Origin: DASQEH01 sp038237745
GTDB lineage: Bacteria; Actinomycetota; Actinomycetes; Propionibacteriales; Nocardioidaceae
Reading direction: 5' to 3'
Assembly: GCA_038237745.1 (NCBI GenBank)
Contig: JBBRYJ010000014.1
Location: 1 to 64,000, forward strand
Length of the DNA stretch: 64,000 nucleotides
Shown in pieces: positions 44,323-52,912 of this stretch (the first letter of the stretch is position 1; the number at the start of each line of letters is the position of its first letter). The notes beneath the pieces were generated by a model that was given only the letters and a program-made list of their open reading frames with translations, was not told where the DNA came from and ran no database searches. The translations under genes and the position numbers were made by a program.

Positions 44323-45583
44323 GTCCCGAGGTCTGGTCCTCGCCTGGGTCGCCTTGGCAGCCGCCGCGCTCGCGGTCAGCACGACGGTCGTCGTCATGAC
44401 CCCGTGGGACCCTCTGCCTGGCGCGGTAGTCCGGCCAGCGCAGCTCACCACCTACTTCACCCCCGCCCAGATCGCCCGGTCCGACGCGTACTTCGCTGCC
44501 GCGCGTTGGCCGGCCTGGCTGGACCCGCTTCTTGCCATCGCCGTCGCCGCCGTCATCGGACTCACTCCGGTCGGGCGGCGATTGGTGAGCGTCGTGAGGA
44601 AACGTGTACGACGGTGGTCACTCCAGGTAGTGAGTCTGGCCGCGCTCGTCATCGTCGCCGAACGGCTCATCACGCTTCCCGGTGCGATCGTCGGCGAGCA
44701 GGTCTCGCTCGACTATGGCCTGTCGACGCAAAGCTGGGCTTCATGGGCCGTGGACGTACTGAAGTCGCTCGGCATCTCGGTGGTCCTGACGTCGCTGATG
44801 GTGCTGGTCCTGGTGGGACTGGCGCGTCGCTTCACACGAACCTGGTTCCTCCCCGCAGCGGCTGGAGCCGGTGCGCTCGTCATCGTCGCGTCTTTCGCCT
44901 ACCCGGTGGTCATCGAGCCTGTCTTCAACTCGTTCACCTCGCTGCCGGCCGGACCTCTGCGGAGCCACCTCCTCAGCCTTGCCTCTCGCGACGGCGTTCA
45001 GGTGTCTGACGTGCTCGTCGCGGACGCGTCTCGGCGTACGACCGCCCTCAACGCCTACGTCTCCGGCTTCGGCTCCACCAAGCGCATCGTCGTCTACGAC
45101 ACGCTCCTGCAGTCGACCCCCCACAAGCAGATCGAGCTCATCGTCGCTCATGAGCTCGGACACGCGACTCACGACGACGTCCTGGTCGGCACACTGGAGG
45201 GTGCGGTGGTCGCCGCGGTGGCCGTGCTCAGCCTGTACATCGTGCTCCGGCCGGACACACTCCGTCGTCGTGTCGGAGCGGGGTCGGTGGGCGATCCGGC
45301 GATCGTCCCTGTCGTACTGGCTCTGGCGGCCATCGCCATGTTCTTCGCGCAACCGGTCGCGAACACCGTCAGCCGGTACGTCGAGGCGCGAGCCGACGCA
45401 CACTCGCTCGACCTGACCCGGGACCCGGCCACGTTCATCGCCCTCGAGCAGCGGCTGGCCATCACCAATCTCAGTCACCTGGACCCGAACCCGGTGCTCA
45501 GCTTCTGGTTCAGCAACCATCCGCCGACACTCGACAGGATCGGGATGGCGTTGGCGTGGGAACGCCTCCACGGCTTGCGGTGA
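44312..45583 (+). CDS. Integral-membrane M48 peptidase (Ste24-like)
   Basis: A 423-residue polytopic peptidase of the CAAX-protease-1/Ste24 type. After several transmembrane segments, the zinc site is H280-ELG-H284 with third ligand Glu358 in VEARADAHSL; FSNHPPTLDRI ends the domain. Bacterial Ste24-like proteins have unknown substrates since bacteria generally lack CAAX prenylation. It is distinct from HtpX at 21028. GTG start; the stop overlaps the next gene by GTGA. Confidence 0.92.
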   Translation: MRARSRGLVLAWVALAAAALAVSTTVVVMTPWDPLPGAVVRPAQLTTYFTPAQIARSDAYFAAARWPAWLDPLLAIAVAAVIGLTPVGRRLVSVVRKRVRRWSLQVVSLAALVIVAERLITLPGAIVGEQVSLDYGLSTQSWASWAVDVLKSLGISVVLTSLMVLVLVGLARRFTRTWFLPAAAGAGALVIVASFAYPVVIEPVFNSFTSLPAGPLRSHLLSLASRDGVQVSDVLVADASRRTTALNAYVSGFGSTKRIVVYDTLLQSTPHKQIELIVAHELGHATHDDVLVGTLEGAVVAAVAVLSLYIVLRPDTLRRRVGAGSVGDPAIVPVVLALAAIAMFFAQPVANTVSRYVEARADAHSLDLTRDPATFIALEQRLAITNLSHLDPNPVLSFWFSNHPPTLDRIGMALAWERLHGLR

Positions 45584-46743
45584 CACAGGTGCCGACAGCG
45601 CGGCAGAGCCGTGGGAAGGTGCTCGTCGTTACCAACGACTTCCCACCCCGTCGCGGCGGGATCGAGTCGTTCGTGTCCTCGTTGTGCGCTGCGCTGCCCA
45701 GCCGTGACGTGGTCGTCTACACCGCACAGATGGACGAGTCCGAGCGGGTCGACCGACGGCTCGAGTACCCCGTGGTCAGGGCTGCCTCTGCCACGTTGCT
45801 CCCGACCCGGTCGGTGGCGCGCGAGGTGGCCGCCGTGGCACGCGGACATGGCTGCGACCGCGTGGTGTTCGGCGCTGCCGCACCCCTGGGGCTGCTCGCA
45901 ACCGGACTCGCCCGCGCCGGCATCCGCCGGTCGGTCGGGCTCACGCACGGGCACGAGGTCTGGTGGGCCAAGACACCGGGTACGCGTCGGCTGCTCCGAC
46001 GGGTGGGGGACACGGTCGACGTGCTGACCTACGTGAGCGACTACTGCAGGCGTGAGATCAGCCCTGCTCTCTCGGCAGACGCTGCGACACGGATGGTCCG
46101 GCTCTCACCGGGTGTCGACCTCGACCGGTTCCATCCAGGGGTCGACGGCACCCCCTGGCGCACGAGCTGGCACGTGGGAGACCGGCCGGTGGTGCTGTCG
46201 GCCTCGAGGCTGGTGGCTCGAAAGGGCCAGGATGTGTTGGTCGCCGCCTGGCCGCAGGTCCTGGCCTCCTGTCCCGAGGCGGTTCTCGTCGTGGTCGGGG
46301 ACGGTCCGATGCGGGGCCGACTCGAGCGAGCCGTGCGTCGGCGCGCGATCGCGGGCTCCGTCCGGCTGGTGAGCGGTGTGCCCTGGAACGCGATGCCGGC
46401 TCTGTACGCCGCAGCAGAGGTCTTCGTCCTGCCGTGCCGCACCCGCCGCTTCGGGCTCGAGCCCGAAGCGTTTGGGATGGTGTCCCTCGAGGCGGCTGCC
46501 TCCGGTCTGCCCGTTGTGCTCGGCTCATCGGGCGGGGCGCCCGAGACCCTGCTGGACGGCACGACCGGCCATGTCGTCGACCCGCGCGACCGTGCGGAGC
46601 TGGCGGCGCGGATAACGACACTGCTGAGGGCACCCGAAGAGGCAGCGATGATGGGAAGACAGGGGCGCGCGTGGGTCGGCGAGCACTACGCCGGCCGAGA
46701 CGGTCAGGTCTTCCGCAGTATCCTCGACCTCGACGCGGAGTAG
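45580..46743 (+). CDS. pimB: PimB-type phosphatidylinositol mannoside mannosyltransferase
   Basis: GT-B glycosyltransferase, GT4 family, 387 residues. The N-terminal acceptor domain begins KVLVVTNDFPPRRGGIESFV; HGHEVWWAKTPG is typical of PimB. The C-terminal donor domain has SRLVARKGQDVLV and the GDP-mannose/EX7E motif in EAFGMVSLEA. It likely adds the second mannose to PIM1 at the membrane's inner face. M. tuberculosis Rv2188c is the positional equivalent. GTG 45580 is used because of the GTGA overlap with the M48 gene. Confidence 0.88.
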   Translation: MTQVPTARQSRGKVLVVTNDFPPRRGGIESFVSSLCAALPSRDVVVYTAQMDESERVDRRLEYPVVRAASATLLPTRSVAREVAAVARGHGCDRVVFGAAAPLGLLATGLARAGIRRSVGLTHGHEVWWAKTPGTRRLLRRVGDTVDVLTYVSDYCRREISPALSADAATRMVRLSPGVDLDRFHPGVDGTPWRTSWHVGDRPVVLSASRLVARKGQDVLVAAWPQVLASCPEAVLVVVGDGPMRGRLERAVRRRAIAGSVRLVSGVPWNAMPALYAAAEVFVLPCRTRRFGLEPEAFGMVSLEAAASGLPVVLGSSGGAPETLLDGTTGHVVDPRDRAELAARITTLLRAPEEAAMMGRQGRAWVGEHYAGRDGQVFRSILDLDAE

Positions 46744-46785
46744 TCCCCCTCGCTGGGCCAGCGGAGCGGGCTGTGGGCGAGCAGC

Positions 46786-47463
46786 CTAGGTGATTGCTGC
46801 TGCGCCTGCTCCAGTCGTCGCGTCGACGGGGTCGTGGTCGGTCTTGATCAACCCCGCCTGCACCGCCTTCATGATCGCCTGCGCCCGATTGGCGGCGCCG
46901 AGCTTCTCGTAGATCTTGGAGATGTGGGTCTTCGTCGTGGACTCGCTGATGTACAGGCGCCGCGCGATCGGCCCGACACCCAGACCCTCGGCCAACAGAC
47001 CGAGCACCTCGGTCTCCCGAGGAGACAGTCGGGGGCCGCTCGGGGTCAGCTGGCGACGCATCGCGCTCGCCAGGTCTGGGGCAGTGAACGAGGCGGGCGA
47101 GACGGCTGCATGTCGGGCGGCGGCCACAACGTCATCGCTGCGCGCGTCCTTCGGTACGAAGGCCGAGGCACCTGCTTCCAGGGCGGCGAAGAGCTGGTCG
47201 TCCCCAGCGAACATCGTGAGGACTACCAACCCCATCGTGGGTCGTTGCGCGCGCAGGCTCTTGACGAAGTCGAGCCCGCTGCCGTCGGGCAGCCTGATGT
47301 CGCAGACCGCGACGTCGGGCTGGTGCTGGTGAGCCAGGCGCAGGCCCTCGCGGACCGACGCGGCGTCCGCGACGACGACGAAGTCGGCATGCCGGTCGAA
47401 CGCCCGGCGGAGGCCCTGCCTGATCAGGTCGTGGTCATCGACGAGTAGCACGCTGTAGGGCAT
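46786..47463 (-). CDS. NarL/FixJ-type response regulator
   Basis: A 225-residue regulator: receiver domain with phosphoacceptor Asp55 in VAVCDIRLPDG and the conserved Lys in FVPKDA; C-terminal LuxR-type DNA-binding domain with LSPRETEVLGLLAEG and TTKTHISKIYEKLGA. ATG with AGGAGG upstream. The upstream kinase gene overlaps its start by 29 bases, so they form one operon. Target genes are unknown. Confidence 0.93.
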   Translation of the reverse strand: MPYSVLLVDDHDLIRQGLRRAFDRHADFVVVADAASVREGLRLAHQHQPDVAVCDIRLPDGSGLDFVKSLRAQRPTMGLVVLTMFAGDDQLFAALEAGASAFVPKDARSDDVVAAARHAAVSPASFTAPDLASAMRRQLTPSGPRLSPRETEVLGLLAEGLGVGPIARRLYISESTTKTHISKIYEKLGAANRAQAIMKAVQAGLIKTDHDPVDATTGAGAAAIT

Positions 47464-48322
47464 GGCCACCTCCTGGGAGTGGGTGAACTCGTGGTGGCTC
47501 GGACGGGCAGAGGACGGCGGAGACTCGGGTACCGCCTCCGGGGCGTTCCGCGACTGTGAGTGCGGCGTTGATGCGTTCGGCTCGCTCCTGCATGATCTCC
47601 AGGCCGAAGTGGTGGTCCCGGACGCTGGCCGAGCCGATGCCGTCGTCGTCGACACGGAGGTCGGCGAACGGGGGCTGGACGGTGCACGAGACCCAGATGT
47701 TGCTCGCGCATGCATGCGCGAGCGCGTTCGCGACCGCCTCCTGGGCAATGCGCAGAAGTTCGGTCTCGACGTACTGGGGGAGCCGCTCGGAAGACTCGTT
47801 GAGAGTGATATGGACCGCCGCGGACGAAGTGGTGCCGGTCGCCTTCACCGACCTGGCCAACACGGCGCCGAGGCCGTCGTCGGCAGAGACTCCGGTGCGG
47901 AGGTCGAAGATGCAGTTGCGCAGCTCGGTGACGATCCTCGTGAGCTCCTCACGAACGTGAACGAGATCCGGTTGGTGCTGCTCGTTGCAGTCCCGCCGGG
48001 AGAGGTCGTCGACGAGATAGCTCAGAGAGGCGACGTCCTGTGCTACGCCGTCATGCATCTCGCGTGCGATGCGCCGTCTCTCTGCCAGCGCAGCCATGGC
48101 TCGCACGTCATCTACTGCTTCGGAGGGCTCCAGCCACGCCGGCGGAAAGGCTTCCTCACGAGGTATCCACGGCCCGCCTCTGCCGCGGGCGACAACCTTG
48201 TCGAGCGAGCGCCTGGTGAGGGCCGGCTCAGGTACGCTGAGGGCGTCCGGGGTGGCGTACTCAACCAGCACAGGAGTCTCATGGCTGTCCGCGAGCACGG
48301 CGGTGTTCATGCTGCTGCTCAT
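47435..48322 (-). CDS. Soluble HisKA_3 histidine kinase
   Basis: A 295-residue kinase without transmembrane segments or a recognised sensor domain. The first 75 residues look disordered; the dimerisation/phosphorylation region has His90 in AREMHDGVAQDVASL; the ATPase domain has IAQEAVANALAHA (N box) and DDDGIGSA (G1), with FGLEIMQERA and GGGTRVSA. The signal is probably sensed in the cytoplasm or through a partner. Start is ATG 48322 with AAGGAGG upstream. It is divergent from the SRPBCC gene. Confidence 0.9.
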   Translation of the reverse strand: MSSSMNTAVLADSHETPVLVEYATPDALSVPEPALTRRSLDKVVARGRGGPWIPREEAFPPAWLEPSEAVDDVRAMAALAERRRIAREMHDGVAQDVASLSYLVDDLSRRDCNEQHQPDLVHVREELTRIVTELRNCIFDLRTGVSADDGLGAVLARSVKATGTTSSAAVHITLNESSERLPQYVETELLRIAQEAVANALAHACASNIWVSCTVQPPFADLRVDDDGIGSASVRDHHFGLEIMQERAERINAALTVAERPGGGTRVSAVLCPSEPPRVHPLPGGGHALQRATRR

Positions 48323-48404
48323 ACGGTCAGTCCTCCTTGAGTGAGGTGCTGGGAGTCGCTCGGGGTCCCGCAGCGGTAGTGTCCTATCTCCGATACGCAA
48401 CGTA

Positions 48405-48434
48405 ATTAGACTACCACTCTCTGTGACTATTGAA
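48405..48434 (-). promoter_or_regulatory. AT-rich candidate promoter of the two-component operon
   Basis: Within the longest gap (48323-48592), about 48385-48435 is clearly richer in A+T than its surroundings. On the minus strand TTCAAT (48434-48429) and TCTAAT (48410-48405) are spaced by 18 bases and could be -35 and -10 boxes, giving a leader of about 75 bases. The rest of the gap shows no gene. Confidence 0.35.
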
Positions 48435-48592
48435 CAGGCCAAGAGACCTGACTGCCCTACTCTCGTGGCACGCGGTCCGCGGCGAGGCTTCCCGGGCACG
48501 CCCGACGCCCCGGCAGGGCTGCAGAACGGCTCGGTCGAGCCCTGTCGAGTAGTGTCAGCGCGAAACGCATCGCTGACGAAGGGCGTACGGAC

Positions 48593-49030
48593 ATGACGGG
48601 CCAGACGGCGTCGAGCATTCTGGTCGATGCCGAGCCCTCCAGCGTGATGGAGGTGATCGCCGACTTCCACAGCTACCCCCGTTGGGCACGGGGTGTCAGG
48701 TCGGCGACGGTGCTGTCTACCCACGAGGACGGGCGGGTCAACGAGGTCGAGTTCGTCCTGGACGCAGCCCCGATCAAGGACGAGTACACCCTGACCTATA
48801 CCTGGGACGACGACGTCCAGGTCACGTGGTCCCTCGTGCGCTCGACCATGGTGACCGCCATGGACGGCGCCTACGTCCTGCGCCCCCGTCAGGGGTCGAC
48901 CGAGGTGATCTACCGTCTCAAGGTCGACCTCGCCGTCCCTATGATCGGAATGCTGAAGCGCAAGGCAGAGCGGGTCATCATCGACACGGCCCTCAAGGGC
49001 CTCAAGCAGCGGGTCGAGTCCGTCCGCTGA
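48593..49030 (+). CDS. SRPBCC family (polyketide cyclase-like) protein
   Basis: A 145-residue protein with the START/SRPBCC hydrophobic-cavity fold: TASSILVDAEPSSVMEVIADF, SYPRWARGVRSATVLS and a C-terminal helix ending TALKGLKQRVESV. It is the counterpart of M. tuberculosis Rv2185c, close to pimB there too. A lipid or polyketide ligand is possible; function unproven. Confidence 0.87.
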   Translation: MTGQTASSILVDAEPSSVMEVIADFHSYPRWARGVRSATVLSTHEDGRVNEVEFVLDAAPIKDEYTLTYTWDDDVQVTWSLVRSTMVTAMDGAYVLRPRQGSTEVIYRLKVDLAVPMIGMLKRKAERVIIDTALKGLKQRVESVR

Positions 49031-49059
49031 CGTGAGCCGACCGAACGAGCCGAGGAGTC

Positions 49060-50001
49060 GTGCAGATGTCAGTGACGATCGGAGTCGACGTCGGCGGCAG
49101 CAAGATCGCCGCCGGAGCGGTAGCGGAGGACGGGACGATACTCGAGGAGCAACGACGCGAGACGCCTGCCCGAGACACCGCGGCGACGCGGCAGGCCATC
49201 GTCGATCTGGTCAAGGAGCTGTCGTCTCGACACGATGTCGAGGCGGTCGGCATCGGCGCTGCCGGTTTCGTCGGCAAGGACCGGTCGACAGTGTTGTTCG
49301 CACCGAATCTGGCATGGCGCGACGAGCCTCTCGGCACCTCGGTGCAGGAGCAGGTCGGCGTGCCCGTAGTCGTGGAGAACGACGTCAACGCCGCAGCCTG
49401 GGGGGAGTTCCGTTTCGGTGCCGGTGAGGATGTCGACGACCTGCTCATGGTCGCGGTGGGAACGGGCATCGGCGGGGGCGTCGTCGTCGATGGGGAGCTG
49501 TTACGGGGGTCGTTCGGGGTGGCTGCGGAGATCGGGCACCTGCGCGTCATGCCCCAGGGTCTGCCCTGCGGTTGCGGCCAGCGCGGGTGTTGGGAGCAGT
49601 ACGGCAGTGGACGAGCCCTCGTACGAGAGGCGAGGAGCCGGGTCTGGGACGGTGACCCGCTGCTCGAGCTCGCCGGCGGAGATCCGACACGCATCACCGG
49701 GCCCATGATCACCAAGGAGGCGAAGTCCGGCGACGCGCTGTGCATGTCGCTGCTCGTGGACCTCGGTCGATGGCTCGGAGAGGGAATCGCCAGCCTCGCG
49801 GCGGTTCTAGACCCCGGCGTCGTCGTCATCGGTGGAGGCGTCTCCGAGGCGGGCGCCATGTTGCTGCCGCCAGTCAGGAAGGCGGTCGACGACAACCTCT
49901 CGGCGGCGGACAACCGGCCTCATCTCGAGCTGCGCCTTGCGACCCTCGGCAACGAGGCCGGGATGGTCGGCGCCGCGGACCTGGCCCGGAGGCGGCGCTG
50001 A
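49060..50001 (+). CDS. ROK-family glucokinase, first of a tandem pair
   Basis: A ROK kinase of 313 residues that probably phosphorylates glucose with ATP or polyphosphate. ATP motif DVGGSKIAAG, catalytic Asp in VENDVNAAAWGE, AVGTGIGGGVV, and the zinc motif CGCGQRGCWEQY. Start GTG 49060 or ATG 49066 (the latter gives MSVTIGVDVGG). The stop overlaps the next ATG by one base (TGATG), so the two kinases are co-translated. Confidence 0.93.
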   Translation: MQMSVTIGVDVGGSKIAAGAVAEDGTILEEQRRETPARDTAATRQAIVDLVKELSSRHDVEAVGIGAAGFVGKDRSTVLFAPNLAWRDEPLGTSVQEQVGVPVVVENDVNAAAWGEFRFGAGEDVDDLLMVAVGTGIGGGVVVDGELLRGSFGVAAEIGHLRVMPQGLPCGCGQRGCWEQYGSGRALVREARSRVWDGDPLLELAGGDPTRITGPMITKEAKSGDALCMSLLVDLGRWLGEGIASLAAVLDPGVVVIGGGVSEAGAMLLPPVRKAVDDNLSAADNRPHLELRLATLGNEAGMVGAADLARRRR

Positions 50002-51083
50002 TGTTACAGAGGCTTGCGATCGGGATCGACATCGGCGGCACCAACGTCAAGGCGGGCGTCGTCGACGAGGACGGGGTCGTGCTCGAGAGTGTCCTGGGCG
50101 ACACTCCGTCGACAAGCCCGACCGAGGTGGAGGACACGATCGCGGACGTGGTCAAGGATCTGGGCTCCCGCCACTACGTCGTCGCCGTGGGCATCGGGGC
50201 GGCAGGCTTCGTCGACGCCACGAGAGCGACGGTGCTGTTCTCCCCCCACCTCGCATGGCGTAACGAGCCGTTGCGCGACGCCGTGCGGCGGCGGGTGGGG
50301 CTGTCGGCCGTGGTCGACAACGACGCGAACTGCGCCGCCTGGGCGGAGTGGCGGTTCGGCGCGGCCCAGAACGAGTCCGACCTGCTGTGCATCACCCTAG
50401 GCACCGGTATCGGTGGTGGCCTCGTCCTCGGTGGACAGGTGCACCGAGGGCGAAACGGCATCGCCGGTGAGTTCGGGCACATCCAGGTGGTGCGTGCCGG
50501 CTACGCGTGCGAGTGCGGGAACCGAGGTTGCTGGGAGCAGTACGCGAGTGCCAATGCGCTGGTCCGGGATGCGCGCGCCCTGGTCGACGCGGGGTCGGAG
50601 GAAGCTATGACCCTCCTACGGCGGGCCGGGGGTGACCGCGCCGCGATCACTGGTCTGCTCGTCACCCAGGTGGCTCTCGACGGCGACCCGATGTGCATCC
50701 GGCTCCTCAGCGACATGGGGGAGTGGCTCGGCGCGGGCCTCGCCAACCTCGCCGCGGCCCTCGACCCGGGAACGTTCGTCATCGGCGGTGGGGTCTCGGA
50801 CGCCGGCGACCTGCTGCTCGGGCCTGCCACGGAGGAGTTCCGCCGGCGCCTCACCGGTCGTGGGTTCCGTCCCGAGCCGCGGATCGTCCGAGCGCACCTC
50901 GGAAACCAGGCAGGCATGATCGGCGCGGCGGACCTGGCGAGAAGCGCCTCTCGGCGGGGTCGCAGGCGATCGCGGTCGCGGCGGAGCTCGACGACAGCGC
51001 CCTTCAGTCTCGGGCTCGGCATCTCCCGCGCGGATCACCGGTCGACGAGGGTGGTCTCGAAGGAGTACAGGTCAGGTCGGTAG
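50001..51083 (+). CDS. ROK-family kinase, second copy with an antisense-coded C-terminal extension
   Basis: A paralogue of the previous gene: IGIDIGGTNVKAG, VDNDANCAAWAE, LGTGIGGGLV and CECGNRGCWEQY. It has 360 residues, about 47 more than its neighbour. After the family end (GAADLAR) an Arg/Ser-rich tail runs on and its last 49 bases overlap the 3' end of the converging GntR gene. The tail has no homologue that I recognise and looks like read-through after loss of the original stop. Sugar specificity is unknown. Confidence 0.9.
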   Translation: MLQRLAIGIDIGGTNVKAGVVDEDGVVLESVLGDTPSTSPTEVEDTIADVVKDLGSRHYVVAVGIGAAGFVDATRATVLFSPHLAWRNEPLRDAVRRRVGLSAVVDNDANCAAWAEWRFGAAQNESDLLCITLGTGIGGGLVLGGQVHRGRNGIAGEFGHIQVVRAGYACECGNRGCWEQYASANALVRDARALVDAGSEEAMTLLRRAGGDRAAITGLLVTQVALDGDPMCIRLLSDMGEWLGAGLANLAAALDPGTFVIGGGVSDAGDLLLGPATEEFRRRLTGRGFRPEPRIVRAHLGNQAGMIGAADLARSASRRGRRRSRSRRSSTTAPFSLGLGISRADHRSTRVVSKEYRSGR

Positions 51084-51751
51084 GCGTGCAAGCCGACCTC
51101 GACGGCTCTTCCGCCGTCGTCGAACGCCGTCCTCCGCATGGTGAGGAGCGGGTCGCCCCGCCGACCGTCGAGCAACCGAGCCTCTCGGCTGCCTGCTCGC
51201 CGCGCGCCGATGCTCTGGTGTGCGACCCGGATGTGAATCCCGGATGCGCGGAACTGGGCGTACAGGCCGGTGGTCGAGAGGTCGACGGTGCCGAGGTCGA
51301 CGACGTCGGCCGGAACGCGGTTCGTGAGCAGTGCCAGCGGATGCTCGCCCACGAGGCGGAGTCGCTCGAGGTGCCAGACCATCGCTCCCAGGGCAAGCTG
51401 GAGCTCGAAGGCGGTCTCGGCGTCCGCCGGGACGCTTGCCAGGCGTAGCACGGTGGTCCTCGGCTCTCTGCCGGCGGCGAGCAGGTCGTCGTTCAGGCTC
51501 GTGAGCTCGACCGACCTCCGGATCGGGGCCTTGACGACCTGGGTACCGACACCTCGCTTGCGGACCAGCAGACCCCTGTCGACGAGCGTCTGGATCGCCT
51601 GTCTCATGGTGGGCCGCGACAGCCCGAGCCGGTCGGCGAGCGCCACCTCGTTCTCGATGCGCTCACCCGCCGGGAGGCTGCCCTCGGCGATGGCACGCTC
51701 CAGCTGCTGGGCCACCTGGAAGTACAGCGGCACCGGGCTGGAACGGTCCAC
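51035..51751 (-). CDS. GntR/HutC-type transcriptional regulator (likely inositol repressor)
   Basis: A 238-residue regulator. The N-terminal winged helix has PLYFQVAQQLERAIAEGSLPAGERIENE and LGLSRPTMRQAIQTLVDRG; the C-terminal UTRA effector domain runs from about residue 95 with HLERLRLV and LYAQFRASGI. It is divergent from the inositol operon and separated by a perfect palindrome, so it is probably its repressor, released by an inositol metabolite (inference). GTG start. Its last 49 coding bases overlap the second ROK gene in antisense. Confidence 0.9.
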   Translation of the reverse strand: MDRSSPVPLYFQVAQQLERAIAEGSLPAGERIENEVALADRLGLSRPTMRQAIQTLVDRGLLVRKRGVGTQVVKAPIRRSVELTSLNDDLLAAGREPRTTVLRLASVPADAETAFELQLALGAMVWHLERLRLVGEHPLALLTNRVPADVVDLGTVDLSTTGLYAQFRASGIHIRVAHQSIGARRAGSREARLLDGRRGDPLLTMRRTAFDDGGRAVEVGLHAYRPDLYSFETTLVDR

Positions 51752-51806
51752 ACTCAGGGCGAGGTTGCTGGCGATGGCTGCCCTCCCTCTCAGGCACGGC
51801 CACCGA

Positions 51807-51836
51807 AGTGTACGCCGTAGTTCCGGCCTATGTCAG
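51807..51836 (-). promoter_or_regulatory. Candidate promoter of the GntR regulator
   Basis: On the minus strand CTGACA (51836-51831) and TACACT (51812-51807) are close to -35 and -10 consensus with an 18-base spacer. The -35 overlaps the left arm of the palindrome, so the regulator could control itself. Leader length would be about 50 bases. Confidence 0.6.
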
Positions 51837-51859
51837 TATGTCCGGACATACGCTTGACA
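51831..51859. promoter_or_regulatory. Palindromic operator between divergent promoters
   Basis: GTATGTCCGGACATAC (51836-51851) is a perfect 16-base palindrome. It extends outward to TGTCA (51831-51835) and TGACA (51855-51859) with a 3-base asymmetry. The two outer arms coincide with the -35 boxes of the divergent promoters, so a dimer bound here would block both. It is the likely site for the neighbouring GntR protein. Confidence 0.7.
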
Positions 51860-51883
51860 GCAGGCAGGATGAGGCAGCAGGAT
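51854..51883 (+). promoter_or_regulatory. Candidate promoter of the inositol operon
   Basis: TTGACA (51854-51859) is a perfect -35 hexamer. CAGGAT (51878-51883), 18 bases downstream, is a weak -10. The leader to the first gene would be about 90 bases. The -35 lies directly against the palindrome. Confidence 0.5.
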
Positions 51884-51979
51884 TGCCGGTCACGCCGTCC
51901 ATGGCTGACGCGTCGCACCGCCGACCCCGTGGTCCGGCGCCGACCGGCAGACGTGGACGCTGAGACGAAGGCTTCCGCG

Positions 51980-52912
51980 ATGGCTGCTGAACGGTCGACT
52001 GGCGCGTCACACGACGTGACGCACGGTGGAGCGAGCCGTCCACCGATCCAGGCCCGGATTGCCGGCGCTCCGATCTCCTGGGGGGTATGCGAGGTACCCG
52101 GCTGGGGGCACCAGCTGACGCCTGAGCGCGTGCTCACCGAGATGAGCTCGCTCGGCCTCTGCGCGACGGAGTACGGCCCGACAGGGTTTCTCGCCGCCGA
52201 CCCTGCCGCGAGGGTCCGGCAGCTCAGGTCCTACGGATTGACCGCGGTCGGGGGGTTTCTCCCTCTCGTCCTCCACGACCCGAGCCACGACCCGCTGCCG
52301 CAGGCAGACCGGTTCATCGCGGTATGCGTCGCCTCCGGAGCGGCGGTGATGGTGCTCGCCGCCTCGAGCGGTGCTGAGGGCTACGACGCCAGCCCCGCGC
52401 TCGACGATGCCGGTTGGCGGACGTTGCTCTGCAACCTCGACCGAATCGACGACCGCGCACGCGCTCAGGGGATCACCGCGTCAGTCCATCCACATGTCGG
52501 CACCATGGTCGAGAGGCTGTCGGATGTCGAGCGGGTGCTGTCGGGCTCCCATATCGGCCTGTGCGCCGACACGGGACACCTGGAGGTCGGGGGCATGGAT
52601 GCGGTCGCTCTCACGACGGCCAACGCCGGTCGTGTGTCGCACGTGCACCTCAAGGACGTGGATGCGACGATGGCGGCCCGCGTGGCCGACGGCCACCTCG
52701 GCTTCTCCGACGCTGTGCGAGAGGGGATCTTTCGGCCGCTCGGACAAGGCGACGTCGATATCGCGTCGCTGGTCGGGGCGTTGGAGAGCACGGGATACCA
52801 AGGCTGGTACGTACTCGAGCAGGACGTGATGCTGGCCGAGGAGCCCGCGGACGAGGGCCCCATGGGATCGGTAAGAGAGAGTCTCGACTTCCTGCTCGGC
52901 GCGGTGGCATGA
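51980..52912 (+). CDS. iolE: IolE/IolH-type sugar-phosphate isomerase/epimerase (inosose dehydratase candidate)
   Basis: A 310-residue TIM-barrel protein of the AP-endonuclease-2-like superfamily. APISWGVCEVPGWGHQL is the typical start of this inositol-cluster subfamily; metal-site residues are visible in TASVHPHVG, CADTGHLE, HLKDVD and VLEQD. It would dehydrate 2-keto-myo-inositol in the pathway; IolH or another isomerase role is possible because only one such gene lies in the cluster. ATG 51980 with GAAGG about 9 bases upstream; the ORF is open further 5'. Its stop overlaps iolC (ATGA). Confidence 0.8.
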   Translation: MAAERSTGASHDVTHGGASRPPIQARIAGAPISWGVCEVPGWGHQLTPERVLTEMSSLGLCATEYGPTGFLAADPAARVRQLRSYGLTAVGGFLPLVLHDPSHDPLPQADRFIAVCVASGAAVMVLAASSGAEGYDASPALDDAGWRTLLCNLDRIDDRARAQGITASVHPHVGTMVERLSDVERVLSGSHIGLCADTGHLEVGGMDAVALTTANAGRVSHVHLKDVDATMAARVADGHLGFSDAVREGIFRPLGQGDVDIASLVGALESTGYQGWYVLEQDVMLAEEPADEGPMGSVRESLDFLLGAVA

